From Akkermansiaceae bacterium (GTDB lineage: Bacteria; Verrucomicrobiota; Verrucomicrobiia; Verrucomicrobiales; DEV007): a stretch of DNA of 64,000 nucleotides. The notes beneath the pieces were generated by a model. The model worked only from the letters and a program-made list of their open reading frames with translations. It was not told where the DNA came from and made no database searches. Numbering within the stretch: position 1 is the stretch's first letter; the number at the start of each line of letters is the position of its first letter. A program made the translations under genes and the position numbers. Where the stretch lies: the NCBI GenBank assembly GCA_024233085.1, contig JACKQC010000013.1:89214-153213 (forward strand), given 5' to 3'. Below, piece by piece: positions 35,236 to 43,796 of this stretch.

Positions 35236-36405
35236 ATGATATCCAAGTCACCAGCCGGGTTTTTACTCGTTCTTCTGGCCGCGTCGCTCGTCGGCGCGGG
35301 ACTCCACGCGCAGCAGCCCGTGCCTGGCGAGGCTGACATCCAGCTTACTCTGCCGCCGGAGATTTACGCCGTTCCCGGCGTGCCCATGACGATCGACTTC
35401 GCAAATGTCGCCCTCGTCGCCCCGGATCAGAGCGCCCCGCCTCGCTTTGTGGTCAAATGCGACTCCGGCGCCGCGAACGAAACCCGCTGGACACTCGACG
35501 CCCGGCCCGAGCAGGCCGGCGCCCGCATTCCCCTCGAGATCGAGGCTTTCGATCCCGGTGGGCGCGGCCTTGGGAGCGTCCGAACCACCGTGCGGGTCGC
35601 TCCCGCCGATGCCGGCAAAAACCGCGACGTGTCCCTGCTCATCATCGGCGACAGTCTGACCGCCGCCACGATTTATCCGAACGAAATCGCCAAGCTCCTC
35701 AACCGGCCGGGGAATCCCGCCTGGCGCATGCTGGGCACCCAGAAACGCGGGGAAACCCTTCCCGGCGTCGCCCACGAAGGCTATGGCGGCTGGACCTGGA
35801 AACGCTTTCGCACCCAGTTCGATCCCGCCATGCCCGAGCCCGGCAAGACCGGCGGCAGCCCCTTCCTTTTCGCTCCGGATACCCCTGGCGACGCCGCCAA
35901 TCTCGATCTTTCCCGCTACTTTGCCGAGCGCGGGGGCACCGGGGCGCCACCGACCCACGTCGTCATCATGCTCGGTATCAACGACTGTTTTCATCCGAAT
36001 CCCGACGAACCCGCCGCCGTCGAGGCGAAAATCGATGAGATGTTCGTCGAAGCCGAGGCATTCCTCGCCGCCCTCCGCCGCGCCGCGCCCGAAGCCGAAA
36101 TCGGTCTTTGCCTGACCACGCCCGGCAACGCCCGTGACGCCGCTTTTGCCGCCAACTACAAGGATCGCTACACCCGCTGGGGATGGCGCCGCATTCAGCA
36201 TCGCCTCGTCAAACGCCAGATCGCCCGCTTCGCCGGTCGCGAACCGGAGCGGCTCTTCGTGATCCCCGCCGAGACGCATCTTGATGTCGTCGCCGGCTAT
36301 CCCGAAAACAACGCCGTCCACCCCAATACCGAGGGCTACGCCCAGATCGCCGCCAGCATTTACTCCTGGCTGAAGTGGCGGCTCGCCGCGGTCGAAGAAA
36401 AGTGA
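35236..36405 (+). CDS. Exported SGNH/GDSL-family hydrolase
   Basis: A 389-residue secreted protein with signal 'GFLLVLLAASLVGAGLHA'. An N-terminal beta domain (~30-125) precedes the SGNH fold: block I 'VSLLIIGDSLTAA' (nucleophile Ser), block III 'HVVIMLGINDCFH' and the C-terminal 'YPENNAVHPNTEGYAQIA'. In the last motif the usual catalytic Asp three residues before His is Asn (N-A-V-H), so the triad may be altered to a dyad. Related enzymes deacetylate or de-esterify polysaccharides, which would fit the sulfatases and sialidase-like proteins nearby. The substrate is unknown. Confidence 0.8.
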   Translation: MISKSPAGFLLVLLAASLVGAGLHAQQPVPGEADIQLTLPPEIYAVPGVPMTIDFANVALVAPDQSAPPRFVVKCDSGAANETRWTLDARPEQAGARIPLEIEAFDPGGRGLGSVRTTVRVAPADAGKNRDVSLLIIGDSLTAATIYPNEIAKLLNRPGNPAWRMLGTQKRGETLPGVAHEGYGGWTWKRFRTQFDPAMPEPGKTGGSPFLFAPDTPGDAANLDLSRYFAERGGTGAPPTHVVIMLGINDCFHPNPDEPAAVEAKIDEMFVEAEAFLAALRRAAPEAEIGLCLTTPGNARDAAFAANYKDRYTRWGWRRIQHRLVKRQIARFAGREPERLFVIPAETHLDVVAGYPENNAVHPNTEGYAQIAASIYSWLKWRLAAVEEK

Positions 36406-36472
36406 CACGCCCCCCTTGATTTTCGCGAAAAGGGCGTTACCTAGTTCGCCCTTTACGACCCGAATCAAGGCG

Positions 36473-36724
36473 ATGGTAAAAATCAGACTCAGACGCGAAG
36501 GAACCAAGGATCGTCCGTATTACCGGATGGTGGTGGCGGACAGCCGTGCCCGCAAGGACGGCCGATTCATCGAGCAGGTGGGCAGCTACGATCCCCTGGC
36601 CAACGGTGAAAATTACAAGATGGATCTCGAAAAAGTCGAGTCCTGGCTCGCCAAAGGCGCCCAGCCCAGCGACACCGTCCGGAGCCTGATCAAGAAGGCC
36701 CGCCAAAAAGCCTCCGCCGCCTGA
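36473..36724 (+). CDS. rpsP: 30S ribosomal protein S16
   Basis: An 83-residue protein with the full S16 signature: 'MVKIRLRREGTKDRPYYRMV', then VADSRARKDGRFIEQVGSYDP in the expected spacing. It binds 16S rRNA and assists assembly of the small subunit. The frame is open from 36416, but the ATG at 36473 gives the conserved N-terminus. A strong intrinsic terminator follows at 36752 and khpA lies after that. In many bacteria rpsP is followed by khpA, rimM, trmD and rplS; here rimM and trmD are absent and a conflict-type cassette lies beyond khpA. Confidence 0.97.
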   Translation: MVKIRLRREGTKDRPYYRMVVADSRARKDGRFIEQVGSYDPLANGENYKMDLEKVESWLAKGAQPSDTVRSLIKKARQKASAA

Positions 36725-36751
36725 TTCGGCGTCCGTTTGAATTTCCTAAGA

Positions 36752-36783
36752 AAGGGACCTCGCGAGGCGGGTCCCTTTTTTTT
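36752..36783 (+). terminator. Intrinsic terminator after rpsP
   Basis: The arms AAGGGACC (36752-36759) and GGTCCCTT (36770-36777) enclose a GC-rich loop, and the 3' arm runs into an uninterrupted T-run ending at 36783. It lies 28 bp after the rpsP stop, so khpA probably depends on its own promoter or on readthrough. Confidence 0.92.
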
Positions 36784-36871
36784 GCGCAAATTTTTCGCTT
36801 GAGGATGGACACCCGCCTCCGTCCCGCCTAAAACGGGAGGCGGTCAGACGACCGAACCGAAGCACCCGCCC

Positions 36872-37129
36872 ATGGAAGCGCCTCTCGCCATTCAGGAGTT
36901 CATCGAGTATGTCGTGGTGCAATTGATCGACCACCGCGAGGCCGCCGCCGTGTTGCATGACCGGAAGGGCAACCGTCACGACTACCGCATCCGCCTGCAT
37001 CCCGACGACATCGGCCGGGTCATCGGCCGAAACGGCGCCACCATCAGCGCCATTCGCAATCTCGCCATGGCCGCCGCGCTGAAGAACGAACTGAAGATCA
37101 CCATCGAAATCGAGGACGGCAAGGGCTGA
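36872..37129 (+). CDS. khpA: KH-domain RNA-binding protein KhpA
   Basis: An 85-residue single KH domain. The RNA-binding GxxG loop is seen in 'DDIGRVIGRNGATISAIRNL', with the preceding 'LAIQEFIEYVVVQLIDH' typical of KhpA (YlqC). KhpA usually works with KhpB/Jag in RNA binding and cell-division or envelope control. The position after rpsP is the conserved one in many phyla. The gene ends ~35 bp before a dispersed palindrome that also carries the stop codon of the convergent STAND gene. Confidence 0.92.
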   Translation: MEAPLAIQEFIEYVVVQLIDHREAAAVLHDRKGNRHDYRIRLHPDDIGRVIGRNGATISAIRNLAMAAALKNELKITIEIEDGKG

Positions 37130-37164
37130 GGGAAGGCCGCGAGGCCGGGTCGATTTCGGAGGCG

Positions 37165-37205
37165 ATCCAACAGGGTTGACTCAATGACCTAACTCTGTTG
37201 AGTCA
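37165..37205. repeat. Dispersed palindromic repeat copy at the 3' edge of the conflict cassette
   Basis: CAACAGGGTTGACTC at 37168 faces GACCTAACTCTGTTGAGTCA ending at 37205. One base of the 3' arm differs from the family core (CTCTG for CCCTG). Bases 37203-37205, TCA on the + strand, are the TGA stop of the STAND gene on the - strand. The copy at 46226 on the other side of the cassette is nearly identical and in the same orientation. Confidence 0.9.
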
Positions 37206-40200
37206 GGAATCTTCCGTCAGGGAGGCTCCGCACATCCGGCATCGGGTGGAAACGGCGGGAACGAGACTTCGGCATTGCCGGCAGCGGATGAAGGTCAGTT
37301 CCTGGGGGGCTGGTTCGGGCTCGGGGAAATGTTCCGCTTTCAGACGCGAGAGCTGGGCTTGAATCGACTCCAGATCTCCCGCAACCAGTGACGCGGGGAG
37401 ATTGTCGGCCAACCATTCAATCTCGGCGAGAGACCACCGATCGGGAAGGCCTCCGGAGCCCGATCGGAGGTCTTCGAGCATTTTCCGGGCGCGTTCCTCA
37501 TCCTGCGCCGCCTTGAGTTTTCGTTCTTCCTCCTCGCGGGCACGCTTGTTTTCCCCCTCTTGTTTCTTGAGACGCGAATACATCATGTAGTGAAGAATCG
37601 CCTGCAGGTTGTCCGTGTTGCTGTAGACGAAGGCGAGAAAGAGTTCGGAAATCGTATGACCGCCCTCGCTCATCCAGAGGGTCGTCCGGGCCAAGTCGCG
37701 CAGATCGTCCGAATGGTCCTTTTTGAGGGATTCCCACCACTTCAGCGCGGAGCCGGCGGTATTGGGAAGTCCGATTTTCCCTTCAAGCAGGGAGAGTCGC
37801 CGCGAGAGGGCGGCGTCGTTCAAGTCGTCGAGATCGGACTTCCAGTCCACCAGTAGTTGAAAGTTCCACGCCTTCTCGGCCGGAGTATCCGAGGATTCGA
37901 CCGCTTTCTTCAGGTTCGTGTAGTCCAGATAGTGCAGATTGGCCTGAATGTTGTCCGTGTTCGAATAGACGTAGGCGAGAAAGAAAGACGAGATCGTGGC
38001 GCCGCGATTCCTCAATTCCTCGACCAAACGCAGGATGAGAGGGTAGCGATGCTCGTTTTCCTGTTCGAATGTTTTCCACCACTTTCGCGCGCTTCCGGTC
38101 GTTTCTTCCCAGCCGAGGAAACGTAGCTTGATGTTTTCCACCTCGGCCCGAATCTCGTCGGTCGTCCAGCCGGCCGGGTTGGTGATGTTTTCGGGTGTGG
38201 AGGCGCCCGATTCAACGGTCCCGGTCGTTTGACTCGCGTTCTTGGTGGCTTCCGCCGATTTTTTCAGTTCCGATTCGTCCCATTGGCGGCGGGCGACGCC
38301 GGCCCGGATCATCTCCTCTTCGATTTGCCGCCAATCGATCCCGGTCGCCTCGCAGGCGAGTACGGCGCGATGTTGGAGGGTACCGTTCACCCAGGGGGTG
38401 CCGTCTCCCCAAGCCAGCCGAAAGGCCGTCTCGGCTTGGCCGCCCGCCCTTTGAACGTCGGCGTCCGATCCCGCCAGGACGGCGGCAACCGCGACGAGAC
38501 GCGCTTCGGCTTCGAACAACCAGTTGCCCATGCGATGGGCCTCGTCGGCGATTTGCAGGGCTCGGGACTCCGCGATGGCGGGTCGCCGGGGGACGCTCTC
38601 CTCAAGGCGCAAAAGCTCGACTTCGCGCTGGCTTTTGGTGAAGCCCTGGGAATAGGCCTCGTCCTCCGCGAGATCCAACAACTGTTGCAGGGTTCCCTCC
38701 CCAACCACCCGATGACGCACCCAGAGTTCCGCCGCCTGGACGTGGCAGACGACGTTTCCATAGTTCAGGCGATTGCCGCTCTCGTTGCAAGATCTCCGGA
38801 AATCTCCCAAGCGGTCCGCGAGATTTTCGCCCTTCAATTTCGCCATGGCGAGGCGCGCGTAGTCAGCGTCGGCGTCTTTGCCGGGAGGTTTGAAAAAACG
38901 CTTTTCGATGGTGGAAGCGTAATCGTCGAGACCCATTTCGGACGCGAGAATCGCCAGGTCGAAGGAACTCCATTCGACGATTCTGACAGCGGAATTCCAA
39001 AGACTGGCCGGTGCGTTTTTGGACTTGAGCACTTTGATGGCGCCTTCGATCACCGATTGCAAGCCATCGAAAGTTTCGCCCCGGGCCCCTTGGCACCACC
39101 GGCAGTGGGTTCTCATGCGCTCGGTGCGGGCCTGCATCAACCAGAGCGCCGGCGATTCCCCGTCGCGATTGGCGTCGGAGGAGGTTCCCTCCGGGGCGGC
39201 CGATTTCGGGGGTAACGCGGTGGGCAGGCAGTCAAGGGCGGCATTGATATTTCCCGCGAGGATGTGGTTGTCGGCGAGCAGGGATGAAAGCAAGCCCCTG
39301 AAGATCGAAAGAGAATCGGACTCTTTGAGCAGCGCGAATTGGTCGATGATTCCAATGGCCTCGAGCAGCCATTTCTCGCGGGCGGCTGTGAGGCCGGCGG
39401 AGCGGGTGCGATAGCGCAGGTGGGACTCGATGGCGCAATCGAACATTTCGAAAGCGATCGCCGAGGCGCCCGTGTTGGCGAATCCAAGAACGGTCTGCCA
39501 CCGGGCTTTCAGAATCTCCATGGGCACCTCTCCGCCGGAGAGCGGAGTCGGACTCTCTGGGTCGGAGGTGGAGGTCTCGCCCCCCGATTTTCCGGCGGCG
39601 TCTCTGAAGGTTTGATCCTCAGTGCTCCAAAGCGCAAGCAACCGATCGGCCTCTTCTCGAACCGAGGCGTCGCCGTCGGGGTCGTATTCTTTGAGTGCCC
39701 GTCGAAGGACCGGGTGGGCGTCGAAGTTGTCCATCTCGTCGGAGGCGCCGATGATTTTCCATTTCCGCAGGCGGTTCAGCGCGGTGGAGAGGCCGTCAAA
39801 AGAGCGGAATCGATTGCCGGGGCCGACAAAACTCTCGACGAGATCGGAGTAGCTGGTGGCGCCGCCATTTCCCAGCATGATGGAAGAAAGCACCTCCCAA
39901 TCGCCTTCGAATTGCCGAATCTGGTAAAGGGTCAGGAGCAGAATTTTTGCCTGGAGCCGGGAGGTCTGAGCGGCGCTTTCCTCCGGGGTTCCGCGAATCG
40001 GCTTCCACGACTCCCGGGCGAGAGCACCTCCCTGATTCGATTTCCACGTCGAGAAACGGCCACCGGCCGTCTCGTCCGAGGCAACCAACTCGGCCAACAT
40101 ACTCACTGGAAGGGCATAACCGCCCAGGGACTCGCAGCAGATTTCCGCCAGGGTTCCGCCGCCGAGTTCTCCTGGAAGCTCTTCGTTTTCCCATTCTAAA

Positions 40201-42185
40201 ACCAGCGAGCTGTCGCCCGTCCAGAGTTCGCGGGCTTCGGACTCGGAGAGGCCGTCGAGGTCCTCGATGCGTGCGTTGGCCGGATGCGCGGTCGCGGCGT
40301 CGGCGATGCAGGTGGGCACAAAGCGGCTGGTGACGAGGATCTTAACGTGGGAAATCTTCGCCGCCTCCAACAGGAACCACGCAAATTCGCTCCGGTCCTC
40401 GGGGATGTTCAGCCGCTCGATCAGCTCCCGCGTATCCGAATTGTCGCGATCGACGAACTTGAGCAGATAGCGCATGGCCTGCGAAGCGTCTCCGCCGTGG
40501 TTCTTGGCGAGGTCGTTCGCCACTTCCCGCAACGTCACGTCGAGGGTGGCGCCTTCGTCGGGTGCCACCTCGTGGCGCATCGTGAGGTAGGCCACCAGAA
40601 CGCGTTCGATGCCGTCGAGGCACAGGAGGCAGTCGGCGCTTTCGTTTCGAAGTTCATCAAGAAGAGCGGCGTAAATCTCGCGCCGGTCCCCGGCATCCAG
40701 GAGGCTGGCCGCCGATTTCGAATCTCCCCGAAGCCACCAGAGGGCGTGGTAGGCGAACTGTTCGGGGCCCGCGTTTTTCGCGTAAAAGCTCCACCACAAG
40801 GTCATGGGCCGCTCTCTCGGAGGGCGGCTGCGAACCTCTTCCAGCCAAGACCAGGTGATGGCCGATTTTCCCATGCCGCCCAGGGCTCGAATAAGGAACA
40901 ATCCCGGCTCCTCCGGATCCCGCTGCCAGGCGTCGAGCCGGTCGGTCCAGGCAGGTCGCCGGACGGAGTGCTGGTTCTCCATCAGGATGTAGCGGTGGGC
41001 GACGTAGGTTTTTCGTTCCAGTCGGTCGTCCGGCGGAGGAAGGGCTTGCTGATCGGGACTGGGGCGGTTCATCCAGGCCAGCATTCCGAAGACCGCGGTT
41101 CGCAAATCGTCCGGGGAACCAAAGGAGATTCGCGGAGTCGCCCGCTGGTCGATGCGCTTGAGGAAACCCTCGATTCGATGCCATTCCTCGGGGGTGCTGT
41201 GCTGGACGGCGGCGAGGCTGGCGTATCGTCCTCTGTCCCCGATGAAGAACCCCGATTGTTTTCCACCCTGGAAGGCACGTTCGTATTCCAATTCAGTCAA
41301 GCTGAGGCCGTTCTGGACGGGTTTGGTGATCCGTTCCTTAATCAGTCCGAGGTAGAAGGTACTTTCGTCCACCAGGCGAATCGAAGCGCGCAAGGCTTCC
41401 TCCGCGTCGTGAAATTCGCGATAATCCGTCGGGGCCAGCAGCGTGCGACCGTCTCCGGGACGCTGACCCAGCATCCTTAGCGTGTTTTTGATGATGTCGA
41501 ATTCACGGTCGCAGTCCTTTCCCGTCCCGCTGATCATGACCTGGGCTCTCGCCAAATTGGGAAGCCTCCGGAAAAGGGCGGCGCAGATCTTTTGTTCCAG
41601 ATTGGCTTCGCTTTCGAACTGGTGCGGTTCCCGGTGAAACTCGCGTGCCTTTTCCAGAAATTGCTTGAACCGTTGGCCGATCTCCGCGCTATAGCCGCCA
41701 AGATTGATTGTCTCCTCCTTTGGAGCGAGGAAAATCACTTCCCGGCCTTGGTCTCCCCGGGTCAGACTGCCTTCTTCGATGGTCGTGGTGTCGCTTCCGA
41801 GCGATTGGCGGAGGGCGACGGCGAGCCGATATTCCAATTCGAGAAATTCCATGCACACCGCTTGTTCGGCTTCGTCAAGCCGGCGGGCACCCTCCGTGTT
41901 TTCGGGCAGGCTTAGCAAGATCACAACTCCGTTGGCGAGGCGAAACCGGGCCTCCAGAGATTCGGCATCTCGGGATTGCAGCGTCCCGTCGGGATCGCGA
42001 TTGCAGCAATCGAAGCCCACGGTGCGAAGCGCGCGCAGCCCCCTCATGATGCGGGTGTTCCCGGCGTTTTGAGGATCGAGAAGGGATCGGATCCCGAAGC
42101 CGACGCCCAGATATCCCATCGGGGGAGAAGTGCGCGTTCGGCTGGTCAGGAGCGTGCGATTTCTTTTCGGAGCGGGATTTTCCAT
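37203..42185 (-). CDS. Large STAND NTPase with DUF4062/TIR-like N-terminus, two shared C-terminal domains and a zinc ribbon
   Basis: 1660 residues, third gene of the cassette. Residues ~24-180 are an alpha/beta domain I cannot name. Residues ~213-320 resemble DUF4062 (TIR-like): 'AQVMISGTGKDCDREF', 'LSLTELEYERAFQGGKQSGF'. The STAND core has a P-loop 'GGMGKSAITW' (436-445), Walker B 'CLLCLDGIERV' (~519-529) and 'VKILVTSRF' (~614-622). A long helical region, probably TPR-like, spans ~900-1330. Two copies of the domain shared with the ClpX-like protein lie at 1336-1430 and ~1446-1541, followed by a charged coiled coil (~1542-1576) and a zinc ribbon (C1635, C1638, C1649, C1652). STAND proteins are signal sensors that oligomerise on ligand binding, as in Avs defence. 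Target and output here are inferred. Confidence 0.82.
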   Translation of the reverse strand: MENPAPKRNRTLLTSRTRTSPPMGYLGVGFGIRSLLDPQNAGNTRIMRGLRALRTVGFDCCNRDPDGTLQSRDAESLEARFRLANGVVILLSLPENTEGARRLDEAEQAVCMEFLELEYRLAVALRQSLGSDTTTIEEGSLTRGDQGREVIFLAPKEETINLGGYSAEIGQRFKQFLEKAREFHREPHQFESEANLEQKICAALFRRLPNLARAQVMISGTGKDCDREFDIIKNTLRMLGQRPGDGRTLLAPTDYREFHDAEEALRASIRLVDESTFYLGLIKERITKPVQNGLSLTELEYERAFQGGKQSGFFIGDRGRYASLAAVQHSTPEEWHRIEGFLKRIDQRATPRISFGSPDDLRTAVFGMLAWMNRPSPDQQALPPPDDRLERKTYVAHRYILMENQHSVRRPAWTDRLDAWQRDPEEPGLFLIRALGGMGKSAITWSWLEEVRSRPPRERPMTLWWSFYAKNAGPEQFAYHALWWLRGDSKSAASLLDAGDRREIYAALLDELRNESADCLLCLDGIERVLVAYLTMRHEVAPDEGATLDVTLREVANDLAKNHGGDASQAMRYLLKFVDRDNSDTRELIERLNIPEDRSEFAWFLLEAAKISHVKILVTSRFVPTCIADAATAHPANARIEDLDGLSESEARELWTGDSSLVLEWENEELPGELGGGTLAEICCESLGGYALPVSMLAELVASDETAGGRFSTWKSNQGGALARESWKPIRGTPEESAAQTSRLQAKILLLTLYQIRQFEGDWEVLSSIMLGNGGATSYSDLVESFVGPGNRFRSFDGLSTALNRLRKWKIIGASDEMDNFDAHPVLRRALKEYDPDGDASVREEADRLLALWSTEDQTFRDAAGKSGGETSTSDPESPTPLSGGEVPMEILKARWQTVLGFANTGASAIAFEMFDCAIESHLRYRTRSAGLTAAREKWLLEAIGIIDQFALLKESDSLSIFRGLLSSLLADNHILAGNINAALDCLPTALPPKSAAPEGTSSDANRDGESPALWLMQARTERMRTHCRWCQGARGETFDGLQSVIEGAIKVLKSKNAPASLWNSAVRIVEWSSFDLAILASEMGLDDYASTIEKRFFKPPGKDADADYARLAMAKLKGENLADRLGDFRRSCNESGNRLNYGNVVCHVQAAELWVRHRVVGEGTLQQLLDLAEDEAYSQGFTKSQREVELLRLEESVPRRPAIAESRALQIADEAHRMGNWLFEAEARLVAVAAVLAGSDADVQRAGGQAETAFRLAWGDGTPWVNGTLQHRAVLACEATGIDWRQIEEEMIRAGVARRQWDESELKKSAEATKNASQTTGTVESGASTPENITNPAGWTTDEIRAEVENIKLRFLGWEETTGSARKWWKTFEQENEHRYPLILRLVEELRNRGATISSFFLAYVYSNTDNIQANLHYLDYTNLKKAVESSDTPAEKAWNFQLLVDWKSDLDDLNDAALSRRLSLLEGKIGLPNTAGSALKWWESLKKDHSDDLRDLARTTLWMSEGGHTISELFLAFVYSNTDNLQAILHYMMYSRLKKQEGENKRAREEEERKLKAAQDEERARKMLEDLRSGSGGLPDRWSLAEIEWLADNLPASLVAGDLESIQAQLSRLKAEHFPEPEPAPQELTFIRCRQCRSLVPAVSTRCRMCGASLTEDS

Positions 42186-42245
42186 CTCAGGTGTGGATGG
42201 TTTTTGCTGGTAAGTTTTCCGCGGGAGCGCGGGATCGATTCCGCG

Positions 42246-43748
42246 TCATTTCTCGGAAGCCTTTTTCAACCGCGTGTAGTCGAGATAGTGCAGGTTGGCC
42301 TGGATGTTGTCAGTGTTCGAGTAAACGTAGGCCAGGAAAAACTCGGAGATGGTGGCCTCGCGGTTTCGCAGTTCTTCGGCCAGGCGGTAGACCAGGTTCG
42401 CGCGGTTCTCGTTTTCTTTTTCGAAGGTCTCCCACCACTTCCGCGCGCTTCCCGTCGTCTCTGTCCAGCCAAGATGTTCCTCTTTGATGGTTTCGATGGC
42501 GGCGCGCAGTTCCGTTTCGCTCCAGCCGGTGGTGTCGGTGATGCCCGACGGCGGGACGCTTGGGGGCGTGTGGGACTTCGCCGGGCCCGAACCGGCGTTG
42601 CCCCGGGCGGTTCGCGGCGGAGGCGGGAGATTGGAGAGCGCCTCGCGCCGCAGCGATTCGACCTCGGCCTCGAGCTTTTGGCGGCCCCTCGCCAGTCTTG
42701 GCTCGGCCCCGTTGAGGACGGTGTCCCGGGTCACGGTCACTTTGGTCACGCCGTCGGCCGCCAGCTCCGGCCAACGATGATCGACCGCGTCCACCGCCCG
42801 TCCGATCAGGCGGTTCAGGCCGCGGGCTCCGGTGCCCAGGGCGATCGCTTCGCCGGCGATGGCGTCGAGCGCCCCGGGTGCGATCTCAAGGTCGATTCCG
42901 TGCAGGCGCGCGAGCGTTTTCTGGCGTTCCAGCGCGGAGTTTTCCGTCGATTCGCCGACGATTTCACGCAAATCTTTGCGGCAGAGTTCGTGCAGCACCG
43001 TGATGGTGGCGAAGCGGCCGATGAACTCCGGGATCATCCCGAACTCGACCAGATCGCGGGTTTCCGCCTGGCAGAGCGCTTCATAGATCGGTTGGTCGGG
43101 GATTTTTTCGACCGTCTCGTTGGGGCGGGCGAGAAAGCCGATGCGCCGTTCGCGGGAGCCGAGCCGACGTTCCACGATTTCCTGCAGGCCGACGAAGGCG
43201 CCGGTGCAGACAAACAACAGCCGCGAGGTGTCGACCGGCCGGTGCCCGTAGCCCTCGAGTCCCTCCGAGATGCGCCCGTCCAACAGCGTGAGCAGGGCGT
43301 TCTGCACGCCCTCGCCGCTCACGTCGCGGTATCCGCCCGTGTCGGCGCCGCGGATCTTGTCGATCTCGTCGATGAAAACGATGCCCTTCTCCGCCCTCTT
43401 GGGATCGCCCTCGGCGCGATCGATCAGCGAACGGATGATTGTTTCCACCGAGTTGCCCTTGTAGCCCGCCTCCGCCAGCCCCGTCGCGCTCGCGAAGCCC
43501 ACCGGCACGCCGAGGAAATCGGCGAGGGTGCGAACCAGATAGGTCTTCCCGACGCCGGTCGGCCCGATGAGGAGAATGTGGTGCCGCCCCAGATCCTCGT
43601 GGCCCCGGTCGCGCCAGGCCTGGGAGAGGTAGTGATTGTAAACCGCCACCGCGATATCCTGCTTCGCCCGCGCCTGCCCCCGCACGAAGCGGTCCAGGTG
43701 GGCGATCATTTCGGTCGGGGTGGGGAGGATGGGGTGGTCGTCGGGCAT
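42246..43748 (-). CDS. ClpX-like AAA+ unfoldase lacking the zinc domain, with a C-terminal docking domain
   Basis: 500 residues, second gene of the cassette. The AAA+ core is close to ClpX: Walker A 'GPTGVGKT' (62-69), pore-1 loop 'AGYKG' (94-98; usually GYVG), Walker B 'GIVFIDEID' (122-130), 'RDVSGEG' (141-147), an IGF tripeptide (203-205) in the place of the ClpP-binding loop, Arg finger R245 in 'PEFIGR' and sensor-2 'GARGL' (307-311). The N-terminal Cys4 zinc domain of normal ClpX is absent. A proline-rich linker (~374-400) leads to a ~95-residue domain (402-497) found twice in the STAND protein. It probably unfolds proteins selected through the STAND partner and may pass them to a ClpP encoded elsewhere. 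It is unlikely to be the housekeeping copy. Confidence 0.88.
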   Translation of the reverse strand: MPDDHPILPTPTEMIAHLDRFVRGQARAKQDIAVAVYNHYLSQAWRDRGHEDLGRHHILLIGPTGVGKTYLVRTLADFLGVPVGFASATGLAEAGYKGNSVETIIRSLIDRAEGDPKRAEKGIVFIDEIDKIRGADTGGYRDVSGEGVQNALLTLLDGRISEGLEGYGHRPVDTSRLLFVCTGAFVGLQEIVERRLGSRERRIGFLARPNETVEKIPDQPIYEALCQAETRDLVEFGMIPEFIGRFATITVLHELCRKDLREIVGESTENSALERQKTLARLHGIDLEIAPGALDAIAGEAIALGTGARGLNRLIGRAVDAVDHRWPELAADGVTKVTVTRDTVLNGAEPRLARGRQKLEAEVESLRREALSNLPPPPRTARGNAGSGPAKSHTPPSVPPSGITDTTGWSETELRAAIETIKEEHLGWTETTGSARKWWETFEKENENRANLVYRLAEELRNREATISEFFLAYVYSNTDNIQANLHYLDYTRLKKASEK

Positions 43749-43796
43749 GGGGGGGGAATCTTGATCGACTGAGAAAACGGCGGCTGGATTTGATCT

